DNA of 64,000 nucleotides, from positions 97,479 to 161,478 of the forward strand of contig NZ_CADEPL010000018.1 of the NCBI RefSeq assembly GCF_902829295.1, written 5' to 3'. This document shows, one piece after another, positions 8,669 to 15,576 of the stretch. The translations under genes were made by a program, and so were the position numbers. The notes under the pieces were generated by a model. It did not search any database, was not told where the DNA came from, and was given only the letters and a program-made list of their open reading frames with translations. The number at the start of each line of letters is the position of its first letter. The first letter of the stretch is position 1. Source of the stretch: Vogesella oryzae (GTDB lineage Bacteria; Pseudomonadota; Gammaproteobacteria; Burkholderiales; Chromobacteriaceae).

Positions 8669-9922
8669 CTAGTGGGCTACGCCGGCGGCGCCGTGTTCAT
8701 CGATCAGATGGCCGGTGCTGAAGCGGTCCAGCGCGAAGGCGGCGTTCAGCGGATGCGGCGCATCGTTGGCTATGGTGTGGGCGAACACATGACCCGAGCC
8801 CGGCGTGGCCTTGAAGCCACCGGTACCCCAACCGCAGTTGAAGTACAGCCCCTTCACCGGCGACTTGCCGATGATCGGACAGGCATCCGGCGCCACGTCG
8901 ACGATGCCGCCCCACTGACGGTTCAGGCGCACGCGCGAGAAGCTGGGGAACAGCTCGATGATGGCGGCGGCGGTGTGTTCGATCACGTGCGGGCTGCCAC
9001 GTTGGCCGTAACCCAGGTAGCTGTCGATACCGGCGCCGATCACCAGCTCGCCCTTGTCGGACTGGCTGACATAACCGTGTACCGCGTTGGACATCACCAC
9101 GGTGTCGAGGCACGGCTTCATCGATTCGGACACAAAAGCCTGCAGCGGGTGGCTTTCCAGTGGCAGGCGTACACCGGCCATCTTGGCCAGGGTGGAGGTG
9201 CTACCGGCGGCCACGCAACCGACGCGATCGGCAAACACGTCACCCTGGGTGGTGTGTACACCCTTGATGCGGCCATCCTCGATGATCATGCCGGTCACTT
9301 CGCATTGCTCAATCAGATCCACGCCCAGCTCGCTGGCGCCACGGGCAAAGCCCCAGGCCACCGCATCGTGGCGGGCGACACCGCCGCGCGGCTGGTAGCT
9401 GGCGCCCATCACCGGGAAGCGGGTGCTGGCGCTGACATCCATCAGCGGCACGATGTCCTGGATTTCTTTCGGCGACAGGATCACGCCGTCGATGCCGTTG
9501 AGCACGTTGGCGTTGACGCGGCGTTCGATGTCGCGCATGTCCTGCAGGGTGTGGCCGAGGTTCATCACCCCGCGCTGGCTGAACATCACGTTGAAGTTCA
9601 GCTCCTGCGACAGCCCTTCCCACAGTTTGAGTGCGTGCTCGTACAGGTGCGCCGATTCGTCCCACAGGTAGTTGGAACGCACGATGGTGGTGTTGCGGGC
9701 GGTGTTACCACCGCCGAGATAGCCTTTCTCCAGCACCGCCACGTTCTTCACGCCGTGGTTCTTGGCCAGATAGTAGGCGGTGGCCAAACCGTGACCGCCA
9801 CCGCCGATGATGATTACGTCGTAACGCGGCTTGAGCTGCGGCGTGCGCCACGCCGGCTGCCAGGTTTCGTGATGTTTGAGCCCGTGCTTGAGCAGGCTCC
9901 AGAAGGAGTAACGGTTTGCCAT
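8669..9922 (-). CDS. soxB: Sarcosine oxidase beta subunit
   Basis: Catalytic flavoprotein subunit (417 residues) of heterotetrameric sarcosine oxidase, carrying the FAD that oxidises sarcosine. The FAD-binding Rossmann motif is [20 protein letters not shown]. The later segment [17 protein letters not shown] is the C-terminal flavin contact typical of the family. The start at 9922 ([14 protein letters not shown]) is preferred because it matches the usual N-terminus of the family; an in-frame ATG at 9958 adds 12 unlike residues and neither has a strong ribosome-binding site. It is the first gene of the soxBDAG unit. Confidence 0.93.
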   Translation of the reverse strand: MANRYSFWSLLKHGLKHHETWQPAWRTPQLKPRYDVIIIGGGGHGLATAYYLAKNHGVKNVAVLEKGYLGGGNTARNTTIVRSNYLWDESAHLYEHALKLWEGLSQELNFNVMFSQRGVMNLGHTLQDMRDIERRVNANVLNGIDGVILSPKEIQDIVPLMDVSASTRFPVMGASYQPRGGVARHDAVAWGFARGASELGVDLIEQCEVTGMIIEDGRIKGVHTTQGDVFADRVGCVAAGSTSTLAKMAGVRLPLESHPLQAFVSESMKPCLDTVVMSNAVHGYVSQSDKGELVIGAGIDSYLGYGQRGSPHVIEHTAAAIIELFPSFSRVRLNRQWGGIVDVAPDACPIIGKSPVKGLYFNCGWGTGGFKATPGSGHVFAHTIANDAPHPLNAAFALDRFSTGHLIDEHGAAGVAH

Positions 9923-10003
9923 GGACGTATCCGTGTCTAAGTGCCAGGGTGAGGACATTCTTGGCGACTTGGGACGGAGCCGATAGCTTGCAGCAGACGA
10001 GCA

Positions 10004-10022
10004 CTTGTTGATTTACGACAAG
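10004..10022. promoter_or_regulatory. Inverted repeat upstream of soxB, possible operator
   Basis: CTTGT and ACAAG flank nine bases (19-base dyad) about 82 bases upstream of the soxB ATG, in a 155-base gap that should hold the operon promoter. The arms are short and the regulator is unknown. Confidence 0.25.
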
Positions 10023-10115
10023 AAATCGGCAAGTCATCTGCAGCCTGGCCACACGCGACTGGCGCAGCCGGAAAACAGCAAAATTACGGCCATGACCACT
10101 GCCACGGCCGCGGGT

Positions 10116-11411
10116 TCAACTATTGGGCGGCGGCGGATTGCTGTCGGACACCTCGCCCAGCTTCATGCCTTCCGGCACCGGCCGGTGCTTGCCCTGCCCC
10201 AGCCGCTGCGCCTTGTAGATGCCGGAATGGCCGGAACACAGATAGCTGACCACGCAGGCCAGCGCGGCGTAGACGCCGATGTCGCTGCCGAACAGCTCCA
10301 CCGCCATCAGCGTGGACGCCAATGGGGTGTTGGCCGCACCGGCAAACACCGCCACAAAACCGATGCCGGCCAGCAGCGGCAACGGCAACTGCAGCAGCGG
10401 CGCCAGCGCATTGCCCAGCGTGGCGCCGATGTAGAACAACGGCGTCACCTCGCCGCCCTTGAAGCCGGAACCCAGCGACAACACGGTCAGCAACAGTTTG
10501 ACCAGCGCGTCGTACGGCGCCAGCGGCTGCTGGAACGCTTCGACGATGGTCGGAATACCCAGTCCCAGATAGCGGTCCAGCGGCAATGCCCAGGCCAGCA
10601 CCGCCAGCAGCAGGCCGCCGACCAGCGGCCGCAGCGGCGGGTAGACAATCCACTGCTTTACCCCCGCCGTCAGCGCATGGGGGGCATCGGCAAACAGTTT
10701 GCCGGCCAGACCGAACACCGCGCCGGCGAGCAGCATCGCCGCCAGTCCCCAGGCGCTGACCGCCGGAATGTGCGGCACCAGGTAATGGGTATGCTGCACG
10801 CCCCACAGCAGGCACACCTGGTCGGCGAGAATCGCCGCCAGCATGCACGGCAGGATGGCGTCGTAGCGCAGGCGGCCGATGGCCAGCACCTCCAGCCCGA
10901 ACACCGCACCGGCCAGCGGCGTGCCAAATACCGAGGCGAAACCGGCGCTGATGCCGGCCATCAGGATGATGCGGCGGTCCTCGTGCCGCAGCCGCAGCAG
11001 CTGCGTCAGCTGGTCAGCCAGCGCGCCGCCCATCTGCACCGCGGTACCCTCGCGCCCCACCGAGGCGCCGAACAGGTGCGAGATAACCGTGCTGCCCAGC
11101 ACCAGCGGCGCCATGCGCAGCGGGATCACTTTCTTCGGATCGTGGATTTCGTCGATCAGCAGATTGTTGCCGGCCTCCACCTGCTGGCCGTAGCGCAGGT
11201 ACAGCCAGCCGACGGCAAAGCCGGCCAGCGGCAACAGCCACAGCAGCCAGCGCGACGCCTCGCGCGTGGCGGTGGCCCACTCCAGCGCGAACAGGAACAC
11301 GGCCGAGGCGCTGCCGGACAGCGCGGCCACCGCGGCGGACAGCAACAGCCACTTGCCGATATACGGCAGCAGCGGCACAGGTTCGGGATGAATGGGGTGC
11401 GTCATGGACAT
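10116..11411 (-). CDS. CLC-family anion transporter, probably fluoride/proton antiporter (CLC-F clade)
   Basis: Polytopic inner-membrane CLC protein (431 residues, about ten hydrophobic helices). The external gating glutamate is E121 in GREGT (canonical GREGP). The first selectivity loop reads EAGNNLLI (GNN at 81-83) instead of the GSGIP of chloride-type CLCs; that substitution and GREGT mark the CLC-F group that expels fluoride. Many databases would label it only voltage-gated chloride channel. No fluoride riboswitch is recognised upstream. Two ATGs (11411 and 11405) are possible; ribosome-binding support is weak for both. It is transcribed alone, after mobA. Confidence 0.75.
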   Translation of the reverse strand: MSMTHPIHPEPVPLLPYIGKWLLLSAAVAALSGSASAVFLFALEWATATREASRWLLWLLPLAGFAVGWLYLRYGQQVEAGNNLLIDEIHDPKKVIPLRMAPLVLGSTVISHLFGASVGREGTAVQMGGALADQLTQLLRLRHEDRRIILMAGISAGFASVFGTPLAGAVFGLEVLAIGRLRYDAILPCMLAAILADQVCLLWGVQHTHYLVPHIPAVSAWGLAAMLLAGAVFGLAGKLFADAPHALTAGVKQWIVYPPLRPLVGGLLLAVLAWALPLDRYLGLGIPTIVEAFQQPLAPYDALVKLLLTVLSLGSGFKGGEVTPLFYIGATLGNALAPLLQLPLPLLAGIGFVAVFAGAANTPLASTLMAVELFGSDIGVYAALACVVSYLCSGHSGIYKAQRLGQGKHRPVPEGMKLGEVSDSNPPPPNS

Positions 11412-11472
11412 CCGGTAGGTAGCGCCGGCAGCAATGCCGGCGGATCAAAGCGGCAGTGTAGCCCAGCCAGAC

Positions 11473-11499
11473 AGCATGCGGCCACGTTGGCCGCATGCT
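11473..11499. repeat. Perfect hairpin after mobA containing one uptake-like word
   Basis: AGCATGCGGCCA and TGGCCGCATGCT form a 12-base perfect stem with a CGT loop. The right arm contains the dispersed word GTTGGCCGCA (11486-11495). It starts at the last base of the mobA frame. No T run follows, so it may stabilise or end the mobA message with help. Confidence 0.6.
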
Positions 11500-12114
11500 T
11501 TAGCCAGCGTGACGACCCGCCGTCAGTGCGGCCAACGTCGCCGCATCGTTGGCATTGGCAAAGGCTGCGGCATCGGCAAACGGCACCTCCACCACCCGCT
11601 GGCCGGCCAGCCAGCCGCGGATACTGCGCTGCCCGCTGGCCAGATACGGCGCCACGCTGGCCAGCACGCAGACCTTGAGCAAGAGACAAGCCGGCTGCGG
11701 GCCTTGCGCCGTCACCGGCAGCGCGATGTCGGCGGTGCCGGCCGTCAGCGCGGCGGCCAAGGTCGCAGCAAGCTCCGCCGGCAGGTCCGGCGTATCGCAC
11801 GGCGCCAGCTGCAGCAGCGCGATGCCGGCGGGCAGCCGCTGTGCCGCCGTGGCCAGCGCCGCCAGCGGCCCCATGCCCTGCCAGGCGGCCGCGTCCGGCC
11901 ACACCGGCAAGCCGAAGCTGGCATAGGCGTCGAGACTGCGGTTGGCGCTGATCGCCAGCCAGCCCAGCTGCGGTGCCAGTCGCGCCAGCACGTGAGCCGC
12001 CAAAGGTTGGCCGCACAACAGCTGCTGCCCCTTGTCCACCCCGCCCATGCGGCGGCCTTCGCCGCCAGCCAGCAACAGGCCGCCCAGTTGCGCCGGCCCC
12101 GTCAGTTGCATCAT
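11500..12114 (-). CDS. mobA: Molybdenum cofactor guanylyltransferase
   Basis: Adds GMP from GTP to molybdopterin, giving the bis-MGD cofactor that NarG needs. The signature LLAGGEGRRMGGVDKG is near the N-terminus (residues 14-29) and the catalytic-site segment LAPCDTPDL follows at mid-protein. The 204-residue length fits. The ATG at 12114 has a GGAGGACAACAC ribosome-binding site and overlaps the upstream pseudouridine synthase stop as ATGA; a second ATG follows at 12111. The molybdopterin genes moaE-moaD-mobB lie 17 kb away beside the nitrate genes. Confidence 0.9.
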   Translation of the reverse strand: MMQLTGPAQLGGLLLAGGEGRRMGGVDKGQQLLCGQPLAAHVLARLAPQLGWLAISANRSLDAYASFGLPVWPDAAAWQGMGPLAALATAAQRLPAGIALLQLAPCDTPDLPAELAATLAAALTAGTADIALPVTAQGPQPACLLLKVCVLASVAPYLASGQRSIRGWLAGQRVVEVPFADAAAFANANDAATLAALTAGRHAG

Positions 12115-13061
12115 GTGTTGTCCTCCGGCCACGCCAGCTGGCGGCGGCTGTCGAATACCCGCTCGCTGCCGTCGAACGGGTCGGTAAAGGCGATGCGCCG
12201 CGCCAGCAGCGCCAGCGGGCGTGAGAAATCGTCCGCCGCCTTGTCGTTGTTGAAATCCGGATACCACGGATCGTTGGCGATGGCGATGCCCAGCGCCGCC
12301 AGATGCGCGCGCAGCTGGTGCTTCTTGCCACTGCCCGGCGTCAGCCGGTACTGCGCCCAGTCGCCGCGCCGCTGTATGAGCTCGATCAGGGTATCGCTGT
12401 TCGGCTCGCCGGCCACCTCGCGCATCACGAAGCCGCCCGGCAGCTCCTCCAGCCGGCTGCGATGTTGCAACGGCAATGCGAGGTCGGCACGGTACGGCGC
12501 AATCGCCTCGTAACTCTTGTAGACCGCGCGCGCCTCGAACAGCCGCTGGTAGCCACCGCGCGCCGCCGGATCGAGGCAGAACAGCATCACGCCGGCGGTT
12601 TCGCGGTCCAGGCGGTGAATCGGCGAAGCGTTTGCCAGCGCCGGATCGCGCCGCAGCCGCGTCAGCACCGTCTCGCGCAGGTGGCGGCCGCCGGGCACGC
12701 AGGCCAGGAAATGCGGTTTGTCCACCACCAGCAGCCGGTCGTCGCGGTGCAGGATGTCGATCTCGAACGGTACCGCCGTCTCGTCAGCCACTTCGCGGAA
12801 GTACCAGATGCGCTGCCCCGGCATATACGGCGCAGCCGGCGTCAAGGGTTGGCCGCAGTCATCCCACACTTCGCCCGCGGCCAACCTGTGCTGCCAGCTG
12901 TCGGCAACATGGGCAAAGCGCTGGCGCAGATAGGCCAGCAGACTGGGCCAGTGTTGCTGCGGCAGTACCACGCAGCTGGCGTGGACACCGTCACGCGGTG
13001 GCAGCGGACAATCGGCAGCGGACACATTCTCTCCATCACAAAACCCGCGGCGCGGGCGCAA
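12111..13061 (-). CDS. RluA-family pseudouridine synthase
   Basis: Isomerises uridine to pseudouridine in RNA. The catalytic signature PIHRLDRETAGVMLF carries the essential aspartate, and GKKHQLRAHLAALG is the usual C-terminal RNA-binding motif. No S4 domain is obvious. The RNA target (23S rRNA or tRNA) cannot be read from sequence. The listed start is the longest ATG; a GTG at 13022 with GGAGAG close upstream is an alternative that removes 13 residues. It is followed by mobA with an ATGA overlap. Confidence 0.85.
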   Translation of the reverse strand: MRPRRGFCDGENVSAADCPLPPRDGVHASCVVLPQQHWPSLLAYLRQRFAHVADSWQHRLAAGEVWDDCGQPLTPAAPYMPGQRIWYFREVADETAVPFEIDILHRDDRLLVVDKPHFLACVPGGRHLRETVLTRLRRDPALANASPIHRLDRETAGVMLFCLDPAARGGYQRLFEARAVYKSYEAIAPYRADLALPLQHRSRLEELPGGFVMREVAGEPNSDTLIELIQRRGDWAQYRLTPGSGKKHQLRAHLAALGIAIANDPWYPDFNNDKAADDFSRPLALLARRIAFTDPFDGSERVFDSRRQLAWPEDNT

Positions 13062-13114
13062 GTCGGCAATTTTAGCGGATAATGCCCGCCTTACCCCCTC
13101 GCCGGATTGCCGAC

Positions 13115-13726
13115 ATGAAACACGCCCCGCTCAGCGACCAGGATTACCAGCGCCTGGAAACCACCCTGCAACGCTTTGCCGCCCAGGGGGCCATGAGCCT
13201 GGAGCGGCTGGACGGTTTCTTTGCCGCACTGCTGTCCGGCCCGGAGCCATTGCCACCGGAAGAGTGCCTGCCGCTGATCCTGGGCAGCGCCTTCGAGGAT
13301 GAAGACGCCTTCAGCAGCCCCAAGGCCATCGAACAGTTTGCCCGTCTGGTCAGCGGCCACTGGCACGACATCGCCCACACCCTGCAGCGCAAGCGTGACT
13401 TTGCGCCGTGGCTGACTGCCGACGCTGACGGCGAGGTGCATGGCAACGACTGGGCGGAAGGCTTCTACGACGGCATGCAGCTGATGCACGAAGACTGGAA
13501 CCTGCTGTTTGACGATGCCGAGGCCGGCCCGGCACTGGCACCGATTCTGGCGCTGGCGTTCGAACGCCATCCGGACCCGGAAATGCGCCCGTTCCTCGAG
13601 GGTGCCAGCCGCGAACAGAAAGACCTGTGGCTGGCGCAGATCTGCGAGGCCGTGCCGCAGATCTACCAGTTCTTTGCCGCCGTCCGCGCCCGTATCGCCG
13701 CCGAGATCGAAGCGGAAGAAGAGTAA
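13115..13726 (+). CDS. YecA/UPF0149 family protein without SEC-C tail
   Basis: Protein of unknown function in the YecA (UPF0149) family: about 203 residues with family landmarks LERLDGFFAALLSGPEPLPP and NDWAEGFYDGMQL. E. coli YecA ends in a cysteine-rich SEC-C zinc motif; this protein ends in a charged AEIEAEEE instead and has only two cysteines. Start: MKHAPLSDQDY at 13115 resembles the family start; an ATG at 13082 would add 11 residues. A methyltransferase gene follows 25 bases downstream. Confidence 0.75.
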   Translation: MKHAPLSDQDYQRLETTLQRFAAQGAMSLERLDGFFAALLSGPEPLPPEECLPLILGSAFEDEDAFSSPKAIEQFARLVSGHWHDIAHTLQRKRDFAPWLTADADGEVHGNDWAEGFYDGMQLMHEDWNLLFDDAEAGPALAPILALAFERHPDPEMRPFLEGASREQKDLWLAQICEAVPQIYQFFAAVRARIAAEIEAEEE

Positions 13727-13751
13727 GTCTCAGCCACCCCGAGGAAATGCC

Positions 13752-14360
13752 ATGAGTGACGTTGCCACGTTCTGGAACCAGCGCTTTGCCAGCCCCGAGT
13801 ACGCCTATGGCGATGCGCCCAACGACTTTCTGCGCCAGCAGGCCGGCCGCCTGCCGCCCGGCAGCAAGGTGCTGAGCCTGGGCGAAGGCGAAGGCCGCAA
13901 TGCGGTGTACCTCGCCGGCCTCGGCCATCAGCTCACCGCGGTGGATGCCGCCTGGACCGGCCTTGCCAAGCTGTTGCAGCGCGCCGACGCCGCCGGCCTC
14001 GCCGTCACCGCCAGCCTCGCCGACCTGGAACAGTACGATCAGGGTGAAGCGCAGTGGGATGCCATCGTGTCGGTGTTCTGCCACCTGCCCACCCCGTTGC
14101 GCCGGCAGGTGTTGGCCGCAGCGGTTCGCGCGCTCAAGCCGGGCGGCCTGCTGATCATGGAAGGCTACACCCCGCGCCAGCTGGCTTTCGGCACCGGCGG
14201 CCCCAAGGATGTCGACATGCTGCTGGAGCCGGCCATCGTGCAGGACGAGCTGGCCGGACTCGAGCTGCTGCAGTTTGCCGAGACCGAGCGCAAAGTCATC
14301 GAGGGCAGCTTCCACACCGGCCGCTCTGCCGTGCTGCAGGTCGTTGCCCGCAAGCCCTGA
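13752..14360 (+). CDS. Class I SAM-dependent methyltransferase
   Basis: A 202-residue soluble methyltransferase. SAM-binding motif I is VLSLGEGEGRNAVYLA (about residues 40-55), followed by an acidic loop at TAVDAAW and a motif IV region with IVSVFCHLP. The N-terminus FWNQRFASPEYAYGDAPNDFL resembles TehB/thiopurine-type small methyltransferases, often linked to detoxification of metalloids or thiols, but the substrate is not determined. GAGGAAATGCC gives a good ribosome-binding site for the ATG at 13752. Probably cotranscribed with the YecA-like gene. Confidence 0.8.
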   Translation: MSDVATFWNQRFASPEYAYGDAPNDFLRQQAGRLPPGSKVLSLGEGEGRNAVYLAGLGHQLTAVDAAWTGLAKLLQRADAAGLAVTASLADLEQYDQGEAQWDAIVSVFCHLPTPLRRQVLAAAVRALKPGGLLIMEGYTPRQLAFGTGGPKDVDMLLEPAIVQDELAGLELLQFAETERKVIEGSFHTGRSAVLQVVARKP

Positions 14361-14370
14361 CCCTTCCCCC

Positions 14371-14395
14371 GCTCCGCCGCCACAGCCGGCGGAGC
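14371..14395 (+). terminator. Probable terminator after the methyltransferase gene
   Basis: GCTCCGCCG and CGGCGGAGC form a 9-base stem with a 7-base loop, followed by GTCTTT. The short T tract makes it moderate. Confidence 0.6.
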
Positions 14396-14484
14396 GTCTT
14401 TACCCTTGCCGGCAGCAGCAACGTGCCGCTGCCGCTGGCGATTGCCAAAAAACCACACCTGCCGGCGGTAATGCCAACATCGGC

Positions 14485-14518
14485 TTGCCTTGTTATTTGA
14501 ATTCGTACATAATCAAAT
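14485..14518 (+). promoter_or_regulatory. Promoter of the UmuD/LexA-like gene with overlapping inverted repeat
   Basis: TTGCCT (14485-14490) and CATAAT (14508-14513) are 17 bases apart, an acceptable sigma-70 promoter. The dyad ATTTGA-N12-TCAAAT (14495-14500 and 14513-14518) brackets the -10 element, a position suited to repression. It is not a canonical CTGT-N8-ACAG SOS box. Confidence 0.5.
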
Positions 14519-14533
14519 CATCAGGAGGACGCC

Positions 14534-15112
14534 ATGACACAAGGTGGAAAACGCGAAGGGGCCGGCCGCAAGTCGCGCTTCGGCGGTGACAAGACAATCG
14601 CCATGCGGGTACCGGAGCCGCTCAAGCCGCTGCTGGAGAGCTGGCTGGACGAATACCGCACCCTGCGCAGCCTGCGCCACAACGACGCCGGTGACATCGC
14701 GCTACTGGGCGAGGCACTGCAGAACCTGTCGCTGCCGCTATTCGCCAGCCGGGTACCCGCCGGTTCGCCGGTGCCGGGCGACGACCTGAAAGAAGCCGAC
14801 ATCGACCTGAACCAGCATCTGGTGCGCAAACCCGCATCCACCTTTCTGGTGACGGTAAAAGGCGATTCGATGATCAACGCCGGCATTCACGATGGCGACA
14901 TGCTGGTGGTAGACCGCTCGCTGGAGCCTCGCAACGGCAAGGTAGTAGTGGCGGTGATCAACGACGAGCTGACGGTAAAACGGCTGGAGCGCTCCGCCGG
15001 CCGCATCCGCCTGCTGCCGGAAAACCCGGACTTCAAACCGATCGAAGTGCCAGAAAGCGCCAGTTTCTTTATCTGGGGTGTCGTGACCAACGTGATCCAC
15101 GCCGTGGACTGA
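14534..15112 (+). CDS. UmuD/LexA-like S24 self-cleaving protein with basic N-terminal extension
   Basis: A 192-residue protein whose C-terminal half is an S24 (LexA/UmuD) serine-lysine autoprotease: probable cleavage bond A76-G77 in RVPAGSPVP, nucleophile S112 in KGDSMI and base K149 in LTVKRL. Unlike UmuD (about 140 residues) it has a 70-residue N-terminal part beginning GKREGAGRKSRFGG (basic, AT-hook-like) and then TIAMRVPEPLKPLLE, which looks like a ribbon-helix-helix DNA-binding strand and helix. Activation by RecA filaments after DNA damage is typical of the family. No umuC or other polymerase gene follows; a 50-residue ORF does. It could be a mutagenesis accessory or, because of the N-terminus, a damage-inducible repressor. 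GGAGGACGCC precedes the ATG. Confidence 0.8.
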   Translation: MTQGGKREGAGRKSRFGGDKTIAMRVPEPLKPLLESWLDEYRTLRSLRHNDAGDIALLGEALQNLSLPLFASRVPAGSPVPGDDLKEADIDLNQHLVRKPASTFLVTVKGDSMINAGIHDGDMLVVDRSLEPRNGKVVVAVINDELTVKRLERSAGRIRLLPENPDFKPIEVPESASFFIWGVVTNVIHAVD

Positions 15113-15128
15113 TGGCAAGGAGATAGAC

Positions 15129-15281
15129 ATGAGCAAGCAAGGCAACGAAGCAATCAAGATGATGTTCCGTGACTGGAAACGCCTGCCGCGCGCCTTCCGC
15201 AACGTGGTGGAAGGCCAGCCGCAAGTGCTGCTTACCCGCCCGGGGCGCAGCTACTTTGTACCGGTAGAGTTTGTCGGCTGA
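15129..15281 (+). CDS. Small hypothetical protein (50 residues) following the UmuD-like gene
   Basis: Starts at ATG 15129 behind a strong AAGGAG site seven bases upstream and ends at TGA 15281. It begins MSKQGNEAIKMMFRDW and ends SYFVPVEFVG; it is basic, has no hydrophobic span and no cysteine. Only 16 bases separate it from the UmuD-like stop, so it is almost certainly cotranscribed and perhaps damage-inducible. I do not recognise a family. Confidence 0.65.
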   Translation: MSKQGNEAIKMMFRDWKRLPRAFRNVVEGQPQVLLTRPGRSYFVPVEFVG

Positions 15282-15320
15282 TCCGCCACCACCTTGCGGC
15301 CAACCTTGTGCCGCCCCACC

Positions 15321-15342
15321 ACGGCCACCTGCGGGTGGCCGT
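15321..15342 (+). terminator. Terminator of the UmuD-like operon
   Basis: ACGGCCACC and GGTGGCCGT form a 9-base perfect stem with loop TGCG, followed by TTGCTTTT. The 295-base gap 15282-15576 otherwise holds one copy of the dispersed repeat (15295-15304), a second, similar hairpin at 15533 and nothing else recognised. Confidence 0.8.
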
Positions 15343-15532
15343 TTGCTTTTCATCATCGCGGCAGCATCAAAACTCGCCACCGCCGCTGCACGACACTCCC
15401 GCCACCTCCGGATGACAGCAGCGTGCCGCCAGGTACCACCAGCATCAAGGCCAATCCCTGCCAGACAACACCCGGCACGCTACCATGCATATCGCGTCTG
15501 ACCCCACGCCACCCACGGTCAGCAAAACAAAA

Positions 15533-15552
15533 CGGCCACCTGCCGGTGGCCG
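15533..15552 (-). terminator. Terminator of the chemoreceptor gene
   Basis: CGGCCACC and GGTGGCCG form an 8-base stem with loop TGCC; on the minus strand it is followed by TTTTGTTTTGC. The stem is nearly the same sequence as the terminator at 15321. Confidence 0.85.
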
Positions 15553-15576
15553 CTGTATTTCAGCCGTTAAGGATAC

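Noticed and set aside
11412..11499. Fluoride riboswitch upstream of the CLC-F gene
   Set aside because: The 88 bases before the gene show no match to the conserved fluoride riboswitch core; they contain only the mobA hairpin.
14460..14533. SOS (LexA) box before the UmuD-like gene
   Set aside because: No CTGT-N8-ACAG or close variant; the dyad present is ATTTGA-N12-TCAAAT.
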